Shown here: positions 9,674-19,027 of the stretch, in pieces
Position numbering within the stretch: position 1 is the stretch's first letter
Layout: each line of letters begins with the position of its first letter
From: DASZIT01 sp963709665
Lineage (GTDB): Bacteria > Actinomycetota > Acidimicrobiia > Acidimicrobiales > RAAP-2
Reading direction: 5' to 3'
Length of the DNA: 64,000 bases
Assembly (NCBI GenBank): GCA_963709665.1
Contig: CAVPWU010000002.1
Location: 1,702,124 to 1,766,123, forward strand
Program-made: the position numbers and the translations under genes
The notes under the pieces: generated by a model
Database searches by the model: none
What the model was told of the DNA's origin: nothing
The model's input: only the letters and a program-made list of their open reading frames with translations

Positions 9674-10666
9674 TCACCGTATCGGCTCCGACACCGTTCC
9701 CCCTCCGCCGGTGGCGGAGGGGGAGGTGAGGCCCGACTCGGCAGCCAGGAAGTCGATGGTGCGGGCCAGGCCGTCCTCCAGCGTGGTGGTGGGCTCCCAA
9801 CCGAGCTCCCGGCGGGCCCGGCCGATGTCGGGGCGACGCCGGGTGGGGTCGTCGACCGGCAGCGGCAGGTGCACGATCTCGGAGGAGGACCCGGTGAGGC
9901 CGATCACCCGCTGGGCCAGCTCGAGCACGGTGTACTCGTCCGGGTTCCCGATGTTGACCGGCCCGGTGACGGTGGCGTCGAGCAGGGCGACCAGCCCGGC
10001 CACCTCGTCGGCCACGAAGCAGAGGCTCCGGGTCTGGCTGCCGTCCCCGTAGACGGTGAGCGGCTCACCCCGGAGCGCCTGGATCACGAAGTTGGACACC
10101 ACCCGCCCGTCGTCGGGGCGCAGCCGGGGTCCGTAGGTGTTGAAGATCCGGGCGATCCCCACGTCGGTACCCCGAGCGCGGTGGTGGGCCATGGTCAGGG
10201 CCTCGGCGAAGCGCTTGGCCTCGTCATAGACACTCCGCGGGCCCACCGGGTTGACCGAGCCCCAGTACTCCTCGGTCTGCGGGTGGACCTCGGGATCGCC
10301 GTAGACCTCGCTGGTGGAGGCGAGGAGGAACCGTGCCCCCTGCCGGGCGGCCAGGTCGAGTCCGTGACGGGTCCCCTCACTGCCCACCGCCAGGGTCTCG
10401 AGCGGCCGGGCGAGGTAGTCGGGCGGGGACGCCGGGCTGGCCAGGTGGAGGACGCCGGTCATCTCGCCGTCCACCGGCACGCCCACCGACACGTCGGCCT
10501 CCACCAGGGTGAAGCGGTCGTGGCCGTCGAGGTGGGCGATGTTGGACCGGCGCCCGGTGGAGAAATCGTCCACGCAGACCACCTCGTCGCCCCGCCCCAG
10601 CAGGTGGTCGCAGAGGTGGGAGCCCACGAAGCCGGCCCCGCCCAGCACCACCAGGCGTCCGCTCAC
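9674..10666 (-). CDS. UDP-glucuronate decarboxylase-like extended SDR
   Basis: Most like UDP-glucuronate decarboxylase (UXS), which converts UDP-glucuronate to UDP-xylose. 330 aa. Seen: GGAGFVGSHLCD near the N-terminus, LASTSEVYGDPEVHPQ, the catalytic YDEAKRFAEAL, and NTYGPRLRPDDGRVVSNF. Start GTG at 10666 overlaps the UDP-glucose dehydrogenase stop by 4 bases, so the enzyme making UDP-glucuronate and the one consuming it are coupled. A dehydratase of the same superfamily cannot be excluded. Confidence 0.9.
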   Translation of the reverse strand: MSGRLVVLGGAGFVGSHLCDHLLGRGDEVVCVDDFSTGRRSNIAHLDGHDRFTLVEADVSVGVPVDGEMTGVLHLASPASPPDYLARPLETLAVGSEGTRHGLDLAARQGARFLLASTSEVYGDPEVHPQTEEYWGSVNPVGPRSVYDEAKRFAEALTMAHHRARGTDVGIARIFNTYGPRLRPDDGRVVSNFVIQALRGEPLTVYGDGSQTRSLCFVADEVAGLVALLDATVTGPVNIGNPDEYTVLELAQRVIGLTGSSSEIVHLPLPVDDPTRRRPDIGRARRELGWEPTTTLEDGLARTIDFLAAESGLTSPSATGGGGTVSEPIR

Positions 10667-12039
10667 CGCCGGCCGATCCCCGTGTAGTCGAAGCCCAGCC
10701 GCCGCAGCTGGGAGGGGTCGAGGAGGTTGCGGGCGTCGACCACCACCGGCGCCGACAGGCACCCCCGCACCTGCTTGAAGTCGAGCCAGCGGAACTCGTC
10801 CCACTCGGTCAGGACCACCACCGCCGCCGCCCCCTGGCAGGCGGAGTAGGCGTCGGGGAACGCCCGGACCGAGTCGGTCCAGGCGGGGTCGCCGGCGGCC
10901 ACCAGCTGGGAGGCCAGGCCGGCCACCGGGGCGCACCGCTCGCCGGCCGGCACCGTCACCGTCGGGTCGAAGGCCTGGACGGTCGCCCCGGCCCGGACCA
11001 TCCGCTGCACCACCTCGACGGCCGGCGAGTTGCGGAGGTCGTCGGTGCCGGCCTTGAAGGTGAGGCCCCAGACCGCCACCACCGCCCCGGACAGCCCGCC
11101 GTCGCCGCCCTCGGGACCGTCGCCGGCGGGCGCCGGGGCGGTACGGGACAGCGCCCGGGCGACCTTGTCCACCACCCGGACGAACTGCTCGTCGTTGGTG
11201 GCGATGGCTCCCCGCAGGAAGGAGAAGTCGTAGCCGGCCTGCTCGGCGATGTAGACCAGCGCCCGGGTGTCCTTGGGCAGGCAGCTTCCGCCCCAGCCGG
11301 GACCGGGGCGGAGGAACTCGAACCCGATCCGCTTGTCGTAGCCGAGCCCGAGGATCACGTCCCGGACGTCCGCCCCCACCGCTTCGCAGAGTCCCGCCAC
11401 CGCGTTGACGAAGCTCAGCTTGGTGGCCAGGAAGGCGTTGGAGGCGTACTTGATGGTCTCGGCGGTGGCGGCGTCGGTGATGAGCAGCGGGGCGTGGGTC
11501 CCGGCGAAGAGCTCGCCGACCCGGGCCGCCGCCGCCTGGTCGGCGGCCCCGACCACGATCCGCTCGGGGTGGAGGCTGTCGGGGACCGCCGTGCCCTCCC
11601 GGAGGAATTCCGGGTTGGACACCACGGTGACGTCGTGGCGTCCCAGCACACGTTCGACGACCAGGGTGGAGCCCACCGGCACGGTGGACTTGTTGACGAT
11701 GATGGAGTGGGGCGCCAGGTGGGGGGCGATCTCCCGGGCCACCGCCTCCACATAGGACAGGTCGGCGGAGCCGTCATCGGCCTGGGGGGTCGGGACGCAC
11801 AGGAACACGAACTCGGCGCCGGCCACCGCCTCGGTGGCCCCCACCACGAACCGCAGGCGCCCGGACGCCTGGCCCTCCTGGACCAGCTCCTCGAGGTGGT
11901 CCTCCACGATGGGCACCCGGCCCGACCGGAGCAGCTCGACCTTGGCGACGTCGGCATCACCGCAGGTGACCCGGTGCCCGAGGTGGGCCAGGGTGGCCGC
12001 CGTCGGCAGGCCCACGTAGCCGACCCCGATGACGGCCAC
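10663..12039 (-). CDS. UDP-glucose/GDP-mannose 6-dehydrogenase
   Basis: NAD-dependent oxidation of a nucleotide hexose to its uronate, most likely UDP-glucose to UDP-glucuronate. 458 aa. Seen: GVGYVG at residues 5-10, VSNPEFLREGTA, the catalytic cysteine in GWGGSCLPKDT near residue 254, and VVVLTEWDEFRWLD in the C-terminal UDP-binding domain. A GTG at 12039 starts directly before the Rossmann motif. The upstream 227 bases to rfbD hold no gene I can support. Confidence 0.94.
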   Translation of the reverse strand: MAVIGVGYVGLPTAATLAHLGHRVTCGDADVAKVELLRSGRVPIVEDHLEELVQEGQASGRLRFVVGATEAVAGAEFVFLCVPTPQADDGSADLSYVEAVAREIAPHLAPHSIIVNKSTVPVGSTLVVERVLGRHDVTVVSNPEFLREGTAVPDSLHPERIVVGAADQAAAARVGELFAGTHAPLLITDAATAETIKYASNAFLATKLSFVNAVAGLCEAVGADVRDVILGLGYDKRIGFEFLRPGPGWGGSCLPKDTRALVYIAEQAGYDFSFLRGAIATNDEQFVRVVDKVARALSRTAPAPAGDGPEGGDGGLSGAVVAVWGLTFKAGTDDLRNSPAVEVVQRMVRAGATVQAFDPTVTVPAGERCAPVAGLASQLVAAGDPAWTDSVRAFPDAYSACQGAAAVVVLTEWDEFRWLDFKQVRGCLSAPVVVDARNLLDPSQLRRLGFDYTGIGRR

Positions 12040-12266
12040 CGACCGGCCGCGGCGAGTGCGGGAGCACCCGGACAGCGGCCCCGCCGTGGCCGAAGGAGGC
12101 GCCGCTCCCCGCCGGGGACGGGGACGGGAAGGGCGCGGCGGTCCCGGCCCCGTCCCGCCCGTCCGCGTCTCCCGGGTCCCTCATCGGCCCCCCGCCGCCC
12201 GGGCCGGCCGGCGCCCCGGTGGGGTGGCCCGGCTCCGGCCGGTCGTCAGCGACATCGCCGCTCGCC

Positions 12267-13193
12267 TCAGGCCGTGGCGGCGACGTCGGTCAGCACGCCG
12301 ACCAGTCGGTCGAGGGCGTCGGTCCACTCGGGCAGGGCGGGCAGCCCCGACAGGCGCAGCGCGGCGTTGTCCAGCCGGGAGTTGGCCGGGCGGGGGGCCG
12401 GGCGGGGCGGGTCGAGGTCGTCGGTGCCGATCGGCTCCACCCGCTCGGGGTCCAGCCCGGCGGCGGCCAGCACCGCCCGGGCGAAGCCGAACCAGGTCGT
12501 CTCACCGTGGTTGGTCACGTGGAAGGTGCCGGGCCGCCGGTCCAGGGCCAACCGGACGATGGTCGGGGCCAGGTCGGCGGTGAAGGTCGGCGTGCCCCGC
12601 TGGTCGTCCACGAACCGCAGGGGACCGGTGCCGGCGGCGGCCAGCCGCAGCACCGTCTTGACCATGTTGGCGCCGTGGGCGCCGCTGACCCAGGCGGTGC
12701 GGACGACGGTGGAGCCGGGGGCGGTGGCGGCCACCTCGCGCTCGCCGGCCAGCTTGCTCCGGCCGTAGACGGAGCGGGGGTTCGGCTCGTCCCACTCGGC
12801 GTAGGGGCGGTCGAGGGTCCCGTCGAAGACGTAGTCGGTGGAGACGTACAGCAGGTGGGCCCCGATCCGGGCCGAGGCCTCCGCCAGGTGCCGGGTCCCC
12901 AGGGCGTTGACGGCGAAGGCGGTGTCGACATCCGACTCGCAGGCGTCGACGGCGGTGAACGCCCCGCCGTGGATGACCACCTGGGGTCGGAAGGCCTCGA
13001 AGACCCCGGCCACCGCCGTCCGGTCGACGATGTCCAGGGTGTCGATGTCGGTGGAGTGGAGTTCGATTCCGCTCCCGGCTCCCGGGGCGGCCTCCCGGCC
13101 GCCGTCGGCCGGCCGGCCGCTCAGGACGTCACCGAGGTCCTGCCCCAGCTGGCCGTTGCCCCCGGTGACCAGCACTCGCACCCGTGCGCTCAC
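12267..13193 (-). CDS. rfbD: dTDP-4-dehydrorhamnose reductase
   Basis: Last step of dTDP-L-rhamnose synthesis: reduces dTDP-4-keto-L-rhamnose with NAD(P)H. 308 aa. Seen: VTGGNGQLGQDL at the N-terminus, VSTDYVFDGTLDRPY and PRSVYGRSKLAGE, the catalytic T/Y/K set of RmlD. GTG start overlaps the rfbB stop by 4 bases. The epimerase rfbC and the thymidylyltransferase rfbA are not next to it; the nucleotidylyltransferase at 6033 could be the latter but has a ManC-like tail. Confidence 0.92.
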   Translation of the reverse strand: MSARVRVLVTGGNGQLGQDLGDVLSGRPADGGREAAPGAGSGIELHSTDIDTLDIVDRTAVAGVFEAFRPQVVIHGGAFTAVDACESDVDTAFAVNALGTRHLAEASARIGAHLLYVSTDYVFDGTLDRPYAEWDEPNPRSVYGRSKLAGEREVAATAPGSTVVRTAWVSGAHGANMVKTVLRLAAAGTGPLRFVDDQRGTPTFTADLAPTIVRLALDRRPGTFHVTNHGETTWFGFARAVLAAAGLDPERVEPIGTDDLDPPRPAPRPANSRLDNAALRLSGLPALPEWTDALDRLVGVLTDVAATA

Positions 13194-14212
13194 GACCCCT
13201 GTCCGGAGCGTGGCCCGTCCCAGGTGCCCTCGATGACCGGGGCGCGGTCACGGAGCGGCTCCCACCAGTCGCGGTTGTCGGCGTACCACTCGACGGTGGC
13301 CGTGAGACCCTCGGCGAACCCGACGGTCGGCTCCCAGCCCAGCGCCTTGCGGATCTTCGAGGAGTCGAGCAGGTACCGCCGGTCGTGGCCCGGACGGTCG
13401 GGAACGATCTCCTTCAGGGACTGCGGCCGTCCGGTGGCGGCCAGCACGGCGTCGGCGATCTCCTCGATGCTCGCCTCCACCCCGCTGCCCACGTTGTAGG
13501 TCTCCCCCACCTCGCCGTGCTGCAGGACCAGCTCGATGGCCCGGCAGTGGTCGTCGACGTGGAGCCACTCCCGCCGGTTCTGGGTGGAGGCGTAGAGGGG
13601 CAGCGACAGGTTGTCGAGGGCCTTGGCGGTGAACAGCGGGATGACCTTCTCGGGGAACTGGTACGGCCCGTAGTTGTTGCAGCAGTTGGTGATGGTGGCG
13701 GGCAGGCCGAAGGTCTCCACGTAGGCCCGCACGGCGTGGTCGGCACCGGCCTTCGAGGCGTTGTAGGGGGTGCGGGGCCGGTACGGGGTGTCCTCGGTGA
13801 ACAGCTCGTCGGAGTCGAGGGGAAGGTCGCCGTAGACCTCGCAGGTGGAGATGTGGTGGAACCGGGAGACCCCGTGACGGCGGGCCGCCTCGGCCAGGGT
13901 CTGGGTGCCGAGGACGTTGGTCCGGAAGAAGCGGGCCGGGTCGAGGATGGCCAGGCTGTTGTGCGACTCGGCGGCGAAGTTGACCACCACGTCGATCTGG
14001 TGCTCGGCGAGGACCTCGGCGATGAGGTCGAGGTCGCCGATGTCACCGTGGACGAAGGGGACCCGATCGGCCACGTCGTCGAGGTTGGGACGGTTGCCGG
14101 CGTAGGTGAGGACGTCGAGTGCCACCACCGTGTCGTCGGGGTGGTGGTTGACCCAGTACCGGACGAAGTTGGAGCCGATGAACCCGGCAGCGCCGGTGAC
14201 TAAGAGTTTCAT
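13190..14212 (-). CDS. rfbB: dTDP-glucose 4,6-dehydratase
   Basis: Second step of dTDP-rhamnose synthesis: dTDP-glucose to dTDP-4-keto-6-deoxyglucose. 340 aa. Seen: VTGAAGFIGSNFVRYW, NFAAESHNS, the catalytic YNASKAGADH near residue 146, NNYGPYQFPEKVIPLF and RREWLHVDDHCRAI. Odd point: the usual catalytic T-D-E stretch (STDEVYG) reads STCEVYGDL here, so the aspartate is a cysteine. A TAGGAT -10 lies 9 bases before the ATG, making this the probable first gene of the rfbB-rfbD pair. Confidence 0.92.
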   Translation of the reverse strand: MKLLVTGAAGFIGSNFVRYWVNHHPDDTVVALDVLTYAGNRPNLDDVADRVPFVHGDIGDLDLIAEVLAEHQIDVVVNFAAESHNSLAILDPARFFRTNVLGTQTLAEAARRHGVSRFHHISTCEVYGDLPLDSDELFTEDTPYRPRTPYNASKAGADHAVRAYVETFGLPATITNCCNNYGPYQFPEKVIPLFTAKALDNLSLPLYASTQNRREWLHVDDHCRAIELVLQHGEVGETYNVGSGVEASIEEIADAVLAATGRPQSLKEIVPDRPGHDRRYLLDSSKIRKALGWEPTVGFAEGLTATVEWYADNRDWWEPLRDRAPVIEGTWDGPRSGQGS

Positions 14213-14263
14213 GATCGCCGAATCCTACTCGGGGCCGCGTGGCGATCCGGGAACGCCGGGGCC

Positions 14264-15043
14264 TCAGGGGACGGGGCGCACGTGCACCACGTCGCCCGCC
14301 ACCACCGTGCGCCGGCCACCGGCGGAATCCACCACCAGGTGGCCCTCCGGGGTGACGTCCACCGCCGTCCCCTCGAACCCCCCGTCGGGCAGCGTCACCC
14401 GCACCCGCGACCCGAGCGTGGTGCAACGGTCCCGGAACTCGGCGGCCTGCCGGGATCGGCCCTCCGGCGTCCCCAGGTCGGCCACCCGGGGCTCCAAGGC
14501 TGTGAGCAGGGCGTTCAGCAGTTCGTCCCGGTCGATGTCCTCCCCGGTCTCCCGTCGGACCGACGTGGCGACCTCGGCCAGCTCCGGGGGGAGGTCGGCC
14601 TGGTCGGCCGGCCACCCGACGTTGATCCCGATGCCGACCACGATGGGAGCCCCGCTCGGATCCCGCCCGTCGCCCAGGTCGGCCTCGGCCAGCACCCCGG
14701 CCAGCTTCCGGCCGTCCCGGCCCAACAGGTCGTTGGGCCACTTGACCCCCGGGGACACACCGGTCCGGTCGGCGATGGCGTCGGCGGCGGCCAGGGCGAC
14801 CACGGCGCTGGCCAGGTGCCGACTCCCGGCCGGGAGGTCGGGGCGGAGCAGGACGGAGACCAGGAGGTTGGATCCGGGGGGAGCCTCCCACCGGCGCCCC
14901 AGCCGACCCCGCCCGGCCTCCTGGTGGTCGGCCACCGCCACCACCCCCTCCGGCGCACCCCGCCGGGCCTCGTCGAGGAGGTACCGGTTGGTCGAGTCGA
15001 TGGTGCCGAATCGGCGGATGTCGGCGAACCGGCTCGTCACCAC
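14264..15043 (-). CDS. birA: biotin-[acetyl-CoA-carboxylase] ligase
   Basis: Activates biotin to biotinyl-AMP and attaches it to the BCCP lysine. 259 aa and no N-terminal helix-turn-helix, so it is the enzyme-only form that does not double as a repressor. Seen: QEAGRGRLGRRWEAPPGSNL (biotinyl-AMP loop), VKWPNDLLGRDGRKLAGVL, and GIGINVGWP. Start GTG at 15043 is fixed by a TAGGGT -10 six bases upstream. It is divergent from the biotin carboxylase/BCCP gene at 15166, its obvious substrate. Confidence 0.93.
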   Translation of the reverse strand: MVTSRFADIRRFGTIDSTNRYLLDEARRGAPEGVVAVADHQEAGRGRLGRRWEAPPGSNLLVSVLLRPDLPAGSRHLASAVVALAAADAIADRTGVSPGVKWPNDLLGRDGRKLAGVLAEADLGDGRDPSGAPIVVGIGINVGWPADQADLPPELAEVATSVRRETGEDIDRDELLNALLTALEPRVADLGTPEGRSRQAAEFRDRCTTLGSRVRVTLPDGGFEGTAVDVTPEGHLVVDSAGGRRTVVAGDVVHVRPVP

Positions 15044-15049
15044 GGGACC

Positions 15050-15055
15050 ACCCTA
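15050..15055 (-). promoter_or_regulatory. -10 element, leaderless promoter of birA
   Basis: TAGGGT on the minus strand followed by 6 bases and the GTG at 15043. It lies in the short space shared with the divergent carboxylase gene. Confidence 0.5.
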
Positions 15056-15165
15056 GAAGAATGGCCGTGGCCGACGTGGCACGTACCCCGTGGTGCGTGC
15101 CAGTGTTATAGCGCCGGTCGGCGGCCACCGGGCTGCCGAGTCCCGAACCACTCGAAAGGCCCAGC

Positions 15166-16944
15166 GTGCTCAAGAAGGTGCTCATCGCCAACCGGGGAGA
15201 GATCGCGGTCAGGGTCATCCGGACCTGCCGCGAGCTGGGGGTGGCCTCCGTGGCCGTCTACTCCGACCTCGACCGGGACGCCCTGCACGTCCGGCTGGCC
15301 GACGAGGCCTACGCCCTGGGTGGCCAGACCGCCGCCGAGAGCTACCTCAACACCGAGGCCATCCTGGACGCCATCACCCGGAGCGGCGCCGACGCCGTCC
15401 ACCCCGGCTACGGGTTCTTCTCGGAGAACACCGACTTCGCCCGGGCCATCACCGAGCTGGGAGTGACGTTCATCGGGCCCCCTCCGGAGGCCATCGAGGT
15501 GATGGGCGACAAGATCAGCTCCCGCCACGCCGCCGAGCGGGCCGGCGTGTCCGGGGTGCCCGGCCGCTCCGAGGTCCTGACCTCCCCGGACGAGGTCACC
15601 GCCTTCGGCGCCGAGTTCGGATGGCCGGTGGCCATCAAGGCCGCCTACGGCGGCGGTGGACGCGGCATGAAGGTGGTGAACGGGCCCGACGAGGCCGCCG
15701 AGGCCCTCGAGTCCGCCATGCGCGAGTCCCTGGCCTACTTCGGGCGGGACGAGTGCTACATCGAGCGTTACCTGCCCTGGCCGCGGCACGTCGAGATGCA
15801 GATCATCGCCGACACCCACGGGAACACCGTGTGGCTGGGCGAGCGTGACTGCTCGGCCCAGCGCCGGCACCAGAAGCTGGTGGAGGAGAGCCCCGCCCCC
15901 AACTTCCCCGACGAGGTGCGCCAGGCCATGGGCGAGGCGTCCGTGAAGGTCGCCGAGGCCTGCGGGTACGTCAATGCGGGCACCGTCGAGTTCCTCTACC
16001 AGGACGGCGAGTTCTTCTTTCTGGAGATGAACACCCGTCTGCAGGTGGAGCACCCGGTGACCGAGCTGGTGACCGGGCTCGACCTGGTGGAGTGGCAGCT
16101 CCGGGTGGCCTCCGGCGAGCCGCTGGGCTTCGGCCAGGCCGACGTCCAACGGAACGGCCACGCCATCGAGGTGCGGATCAATGCCGAGAACCCGGCCGGC
16201 GGCGCCTTCACCCCGTCGCCCGGGACCATCTCCAGGTTCGTGGAGCCCGGTGGCCCGGGGGTCCGGCTCGACGCCGGGTACGCCTCCGGGGACACGGTGA
16301 GCCAGTACTACGACAACCTCATCGCCAAGCTGGTGGTCTGGGGCCACGACCGCGAGGCGGCCCGGCGCCGGATGCTCCGGGCCATCGACGAGACGGTCAT
16401 CGAAGGGGTCGCCACCACGCTCCCCGCCGACGTGGCCATCCTGGTCCACCCCGACTTCGCCGCCGGCGAGCACTCCACCAACTGGGTGGAGCAGCGCCTG
16501 GACCTGAGCGGGATCACCTCCGAGGTGGCGCCGCCGGCGCCCGAGGCCCCGGAGGGTGCCGAGCCGGTGGCCCGGGTGCTCCGGGATGTCACCGCCGAGG
16601 TCGACGGGCGCCGCTACCAGGTGAAGCTGTGGGTCCCCGACCTGGGTGACGTGGTGGTGGCCCCGGGCGGGAGCGCCGCCAAGGTCGGTGCCGGTCCCAA
16701 GCGGCCCAAGGCGGCCAACGCCGGCTCGGGGTCGGGCACGGTGGCCGTGCCCATGCAGGGCACCATCGTCAAGGTGCTGGTGGAGGTGGGCGACGCCGTC
16801 GAGGTCGGGCAGACCATCTGCGTCCTCGAGGCCATGAAGATGGAGAACAACGTCAACGCCGAGAAGGCCGGCACCGTGAGCGAGGTCAAGGTCGCCCCCG
16901 GGGAGTCGGTCGGCCCCGGCGACGTCATCGCCATCATCGACTAG
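15166..16944 (+). CDS. acyl-CoA (acetyl/propionyl-CoA) carboxylase alpha chain: biotin carboxylase + BCCP
   Basis: Carboxylates its own biotin with bicarbonate and ATP and passes the CO2 to a partner beta subunit. 592 aa. Domains: biotin carboxylase N-terminal (KVLIANRGEIAVRVIRTC, residues ~4-21), ATP-grasp with AAYGGGGRGMKVV, the catalytic EMNTRLQVEHPVTE near residue 290, and a C-terminal BCCP with EAMKMENN, whose lysine (~563) is biotinylated. GTG start; a weak GAAAGG lies upstream. No beta subunit follows it here. With methylmalonyl-CoA mutase nearby, propionyl-CoA may be a substrate, but acyl specificity lies in the beta chain. Confidence 0.93.
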   Translation: MLKKVLIANRGEIAVRVIRTCRELGVASVAVYSDLDRDALHVRLADEAYALGGQTAAESYLNTEAILDAITRSGADAVHPGYGFFSENTDFARAITELGVTFIGPPPEAIEVMGDKISSRHAAERAGVSGVPGRSEVLTSPDEVTAFGAEFGWPVAIKAAYGGGGRGMKVVNGPDEAAEALESAMRESLAYFGRDECYIERYLPWPRHVEMQIIADTHGNTVWLGERDCSAQRRHQKLVEESPAPNFPDEVRQAMGEASVKVAEACGYVNAGTVEFLYQDGEFFFLEMNTRLQVEHPVTELVTGLDLVEWQLRVASGEPLGFGQADVQRNGHAIEVRINAENPAGGAFTPSPGTISRFVEPGGPGVRLDAGYASGDTVSQYYDNLIAKLVVWGHDREAARRRMLRAIDETVIEGVATTLPADVAILVHPDFAAGEHSTNWVEQRLDLSGITSEVAPPAPEAPEGAEPVARVLRDVTAEVDGRRYQVKLWVPDLGDVVVAPGGSAAKVGAGPKRPKAANAGSGSGTVAVPMQGTIVKVLVEVGDAVEVGQTICVLEAMKMENNVNAEKAGTVSEVKVAPGESVGPGDVIAIID

Positions 16945-16995
16945 CGGGGGCCGGCCCGACCGGCCCCGTCACCACACCGAGCCGGAGGGATCCAG

Positions 16996-18159
16996 ATGAC
17001 GGACCGCAAGGACACCGCCCAGTCCACCATCGACGACCGGATCGAGGGGCTGGTGGCCCTCAGCCACGACATCCACGCCCATCCCGAGGTGTCGTTCGAG
17101 GAGCGTCGGGCGGCGGAGCGTACCGCCGAGGCATTGGCCGACGGAGGCTTCGCGGTCACCGGGGGGGTGGCCGGCCTGCCCACCGCCTTCAGCGCCGAGA
17201 TCGGCTCCGGACCCCTGGTGGTGGCGGTGTGCGCCGAGTACGACGCCCTCCCCGAGGTGGGCCACGCCTGCGGACACAACATCATCGCCGCCTCGGCGGT
17301 CGGGGCCGGCCTGGGCCTGGCCCCCCTGGTCGACGAGCTGGGGATCACCCTGCGGGTGCTGGGCACCCCGGCCGAGGAGGGCGGTGGCGGCAAGGTGGTG
17401 ATGCTCGAGCACGGCCTGTTCGAGGACGTGCACGCCGCCATGATGGTGCACCCCTGGCCCTCCGACCGGCTGGAGGCGACCTGCCTGGCCGTCACCCACT
17501 TCGACGTCCACTTCACCGGCCGGACGGCCCACGCCTCGGCGGCGCCCTGGCAGGGGATCAACGCCGGCGACGCCATGGTGATCGCCCAGGTGTCCCTGGG
17601 CCTCCTCCGCCAGCAGCTCCCGGTGGGCGACCAGGTCCACGGGGTGGTCACCAACGGGGGCGAGGCGGCCAACATCATCCCCGCCGCCGTCAGCGGCCGG
17701 TTCATGGCCCGCTCCCTCACCCTCGAGGGACTGGAGCGGCTGGAGCCGAGGATCCGGGCCTGCTTCCGGGCGGGGGCCCTGGCCACCGGGGCCGGGGTGT
17801 CGTTCGAGTCCCTCTCCCCCGACTACTCGCACATGGTGAGCGACACCGGGTTGCTCGAGCAGTACCGATCGAACGCCGAGCGGCTGGGTCGCTCGTTCCG
17901 CCTGGACGACGAGGGGGTGGCCCAGCCGACCATCTCCACCGACATGGCCAACGTGTCGCTGGCCGTCCCCACCATCCACCCGCTCCTGGGCCTGGACGCC
18001 ATGGGCTCGGTGAACCACCAGCCCGAGTTCGCCGCCGCCTGCATCACCGAGTCGGCGGACCGGGCGGTCCGGGACGGTGCCCTCTCGATGGCCTGGACGG
18101 TCATCGACGCCGCCGAGCCGGGGGCGCTGCGCGAGCGGCTGCTGGCTGGCGCCGACTGA
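16996..18159 (+). CDS. M20 family amidohydrolase
   Basis: Zinc amidohydrolase of the M20/amidohydrolase group (AbgB/hippurate hydrolase-like). 387 aa. Seen: IHAHPEVSFEERRAAERTAE at the N-terminus, VCAEYDALPEVGHACGHN with metal ligands D and H, GTPAEEGGGGKVVML with the catalytic E, and a dimerisation domain beginning TGRTAHASAAPWQGINAGDA. The start has a good GGAGGGA site 9 bases upstream. It follows the carboxylase gene by 51 bases. Substrate is not determined; N-acyl amino acids are usual. Confidence 0.88.
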   Translation: MTDRKDTAQSTIDDRIEGLVALSHDIHAHPEVSFEERRAAERTAEALADGGFAVTGGVAGLPTAFSAEIGSGPLVVAVCAEYDALPEVGHACGHNIIAASAVGAGLGLAPLVDELGITLRVLGTPAEEGGGGKVVMLEHGLFEDVHAAMMVHPWPSDRLEATCLAVTHFDVHFTGRTAHASAAPWQGINAGDAMVIAQVSLGLLRQQLPVGDQVHGVVTNGGEAANIIPAAVSGRFMARSLTLEGLERLEPRIRACFRAGALATGAGVSFESLSPDYSHMVSDTGLLEQYRSNAERLGRSFRLDDEGVAQPTISTDMANVSLAVPTIHPLLGLDAMGSVNHQPEFAAACITESADRAVRDGALSMAWTVIDAAEPGALRERLLAGAD

Positions 18160-18265
18160 CGGTGCATCGATGGGCCTCGGCCCGGGGCCTGCGGATCACC
18201 CGTCTCACAACCCATGGGGGTACCGTCCTTCGCTCTGCGGGATCCACGTCCCGTGGCTGAGGCAT

Positions 18266-18895
18266 TCAGCCCCCACCGCCGTCAGGTCGAGCAAGGAACC
18301 CTCTCAGGTTCATCGCAGCCACAATGGCAACAGGCACAATGTGGGGAGTTTGCAATCCCAGCGAGCTCAGGCAGACTTCCATGTACTTGGTGGATGTCTG
18401 TCCCGACAATGGTTGCAAGTGCGCCCACGGCGAGGGGTTCAGTCGGCAGGTCGCCAATACGTGGGTGGAGGGATCGATGGCCGAGATCGTCGCATTTCGC
18501 ACCCGACGACCCGAGACGGGGAATCCGACCGTGGACCCGTCCTCCATCCAAAGATGACCAGTTGGCGATCTGTTGAAGCGTGGTCCGGACTGTCGCAAGA
18601 CCACCTGTCCGGTGGCCATGTCCACGAGCTCACGTTCCGCGACCGCCGTGACCGTTCGTGGAACACTGTGCATTTCGTAGTCCCCGCCCGATGACGTGAT
18701 TCCGTAGCGCAAGGTTGAACGATTCCGAGTCCGTCGATCCGTTTCCACCCAGAGCGACGCCCGCATACGCCCGTCCTTCGCTACGAGATCCCATTTCCCG
18801 CGGCCGCGGCGACGGGGTTCCGCTGTGGACGCTGTGGTGGTAGCCAGTGCCGAGCCGGGCGGCGTGGTGCTCAGTGGCGACGTCGGGGACCTCAC
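18266..18895 (-). CDS. uncharacterised protein, unusually low GC
   Basis: 209 aa, not recognised. Seen: a poorly conserved-looking first 35 residues, then a basic patch (PRRRGRGKWDL), beta-rich stretches such as TLRYGITSSGGDYEMHSV and GHLWMEDGSTVGFPVSG, and a hydrophobic C-terminal HIVPVAIVAAMNLRGFL. The beta-strand pattern with a 'GHLWMEDGSTVG' turn recalls tubby/LURP-type beta barrels, but this is only an impression. Base composition is clearly lower in GC than all native neighbours, suggesting a separate origin. The GTG at 18895 is a guess; an upstream ATG belongs to a different frame. Confidence 0.5.
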   Translation of the reverse strand: MRSPTSPLSTTPPGSALATTTASTAEPRRRGRGKWDLVAKDGRMRASLWVETDRRTRNRSTLRYGITSSGGDYEMHSVPRTVTAVAERELVDMATGQVVLRQSGPRFNRSPTGHLWMEDGSTVGFPVSGRRVRNATISAIDPSTHVLATCRLNPSPWAHLQPLSGQTSTKYMEVCLSSLGLQTPHIVPVAIVAAMNLRGFLARPDGGGG

Positions 18896-19027
18896 TGCGC
18901 TCGCTTCTCATGCGAATGCCGTCCGCATCGAGCGTGTCTGAGTCTCCCGGCACGGGTGGAACCCCGGCGGGGCCGCCACCTGCCACTGACCGCCGGATCT
19001 GCGGCGTCGCCCGCTCCGCCACCCGAC

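Noticed and set aside
13060..13085. A tRNA T-loop-like GTTCGATTC.
   Set aside because: It is inside rfbD, in frame with coding sequence, and no acceptor or anticodon stem can be folded around it.
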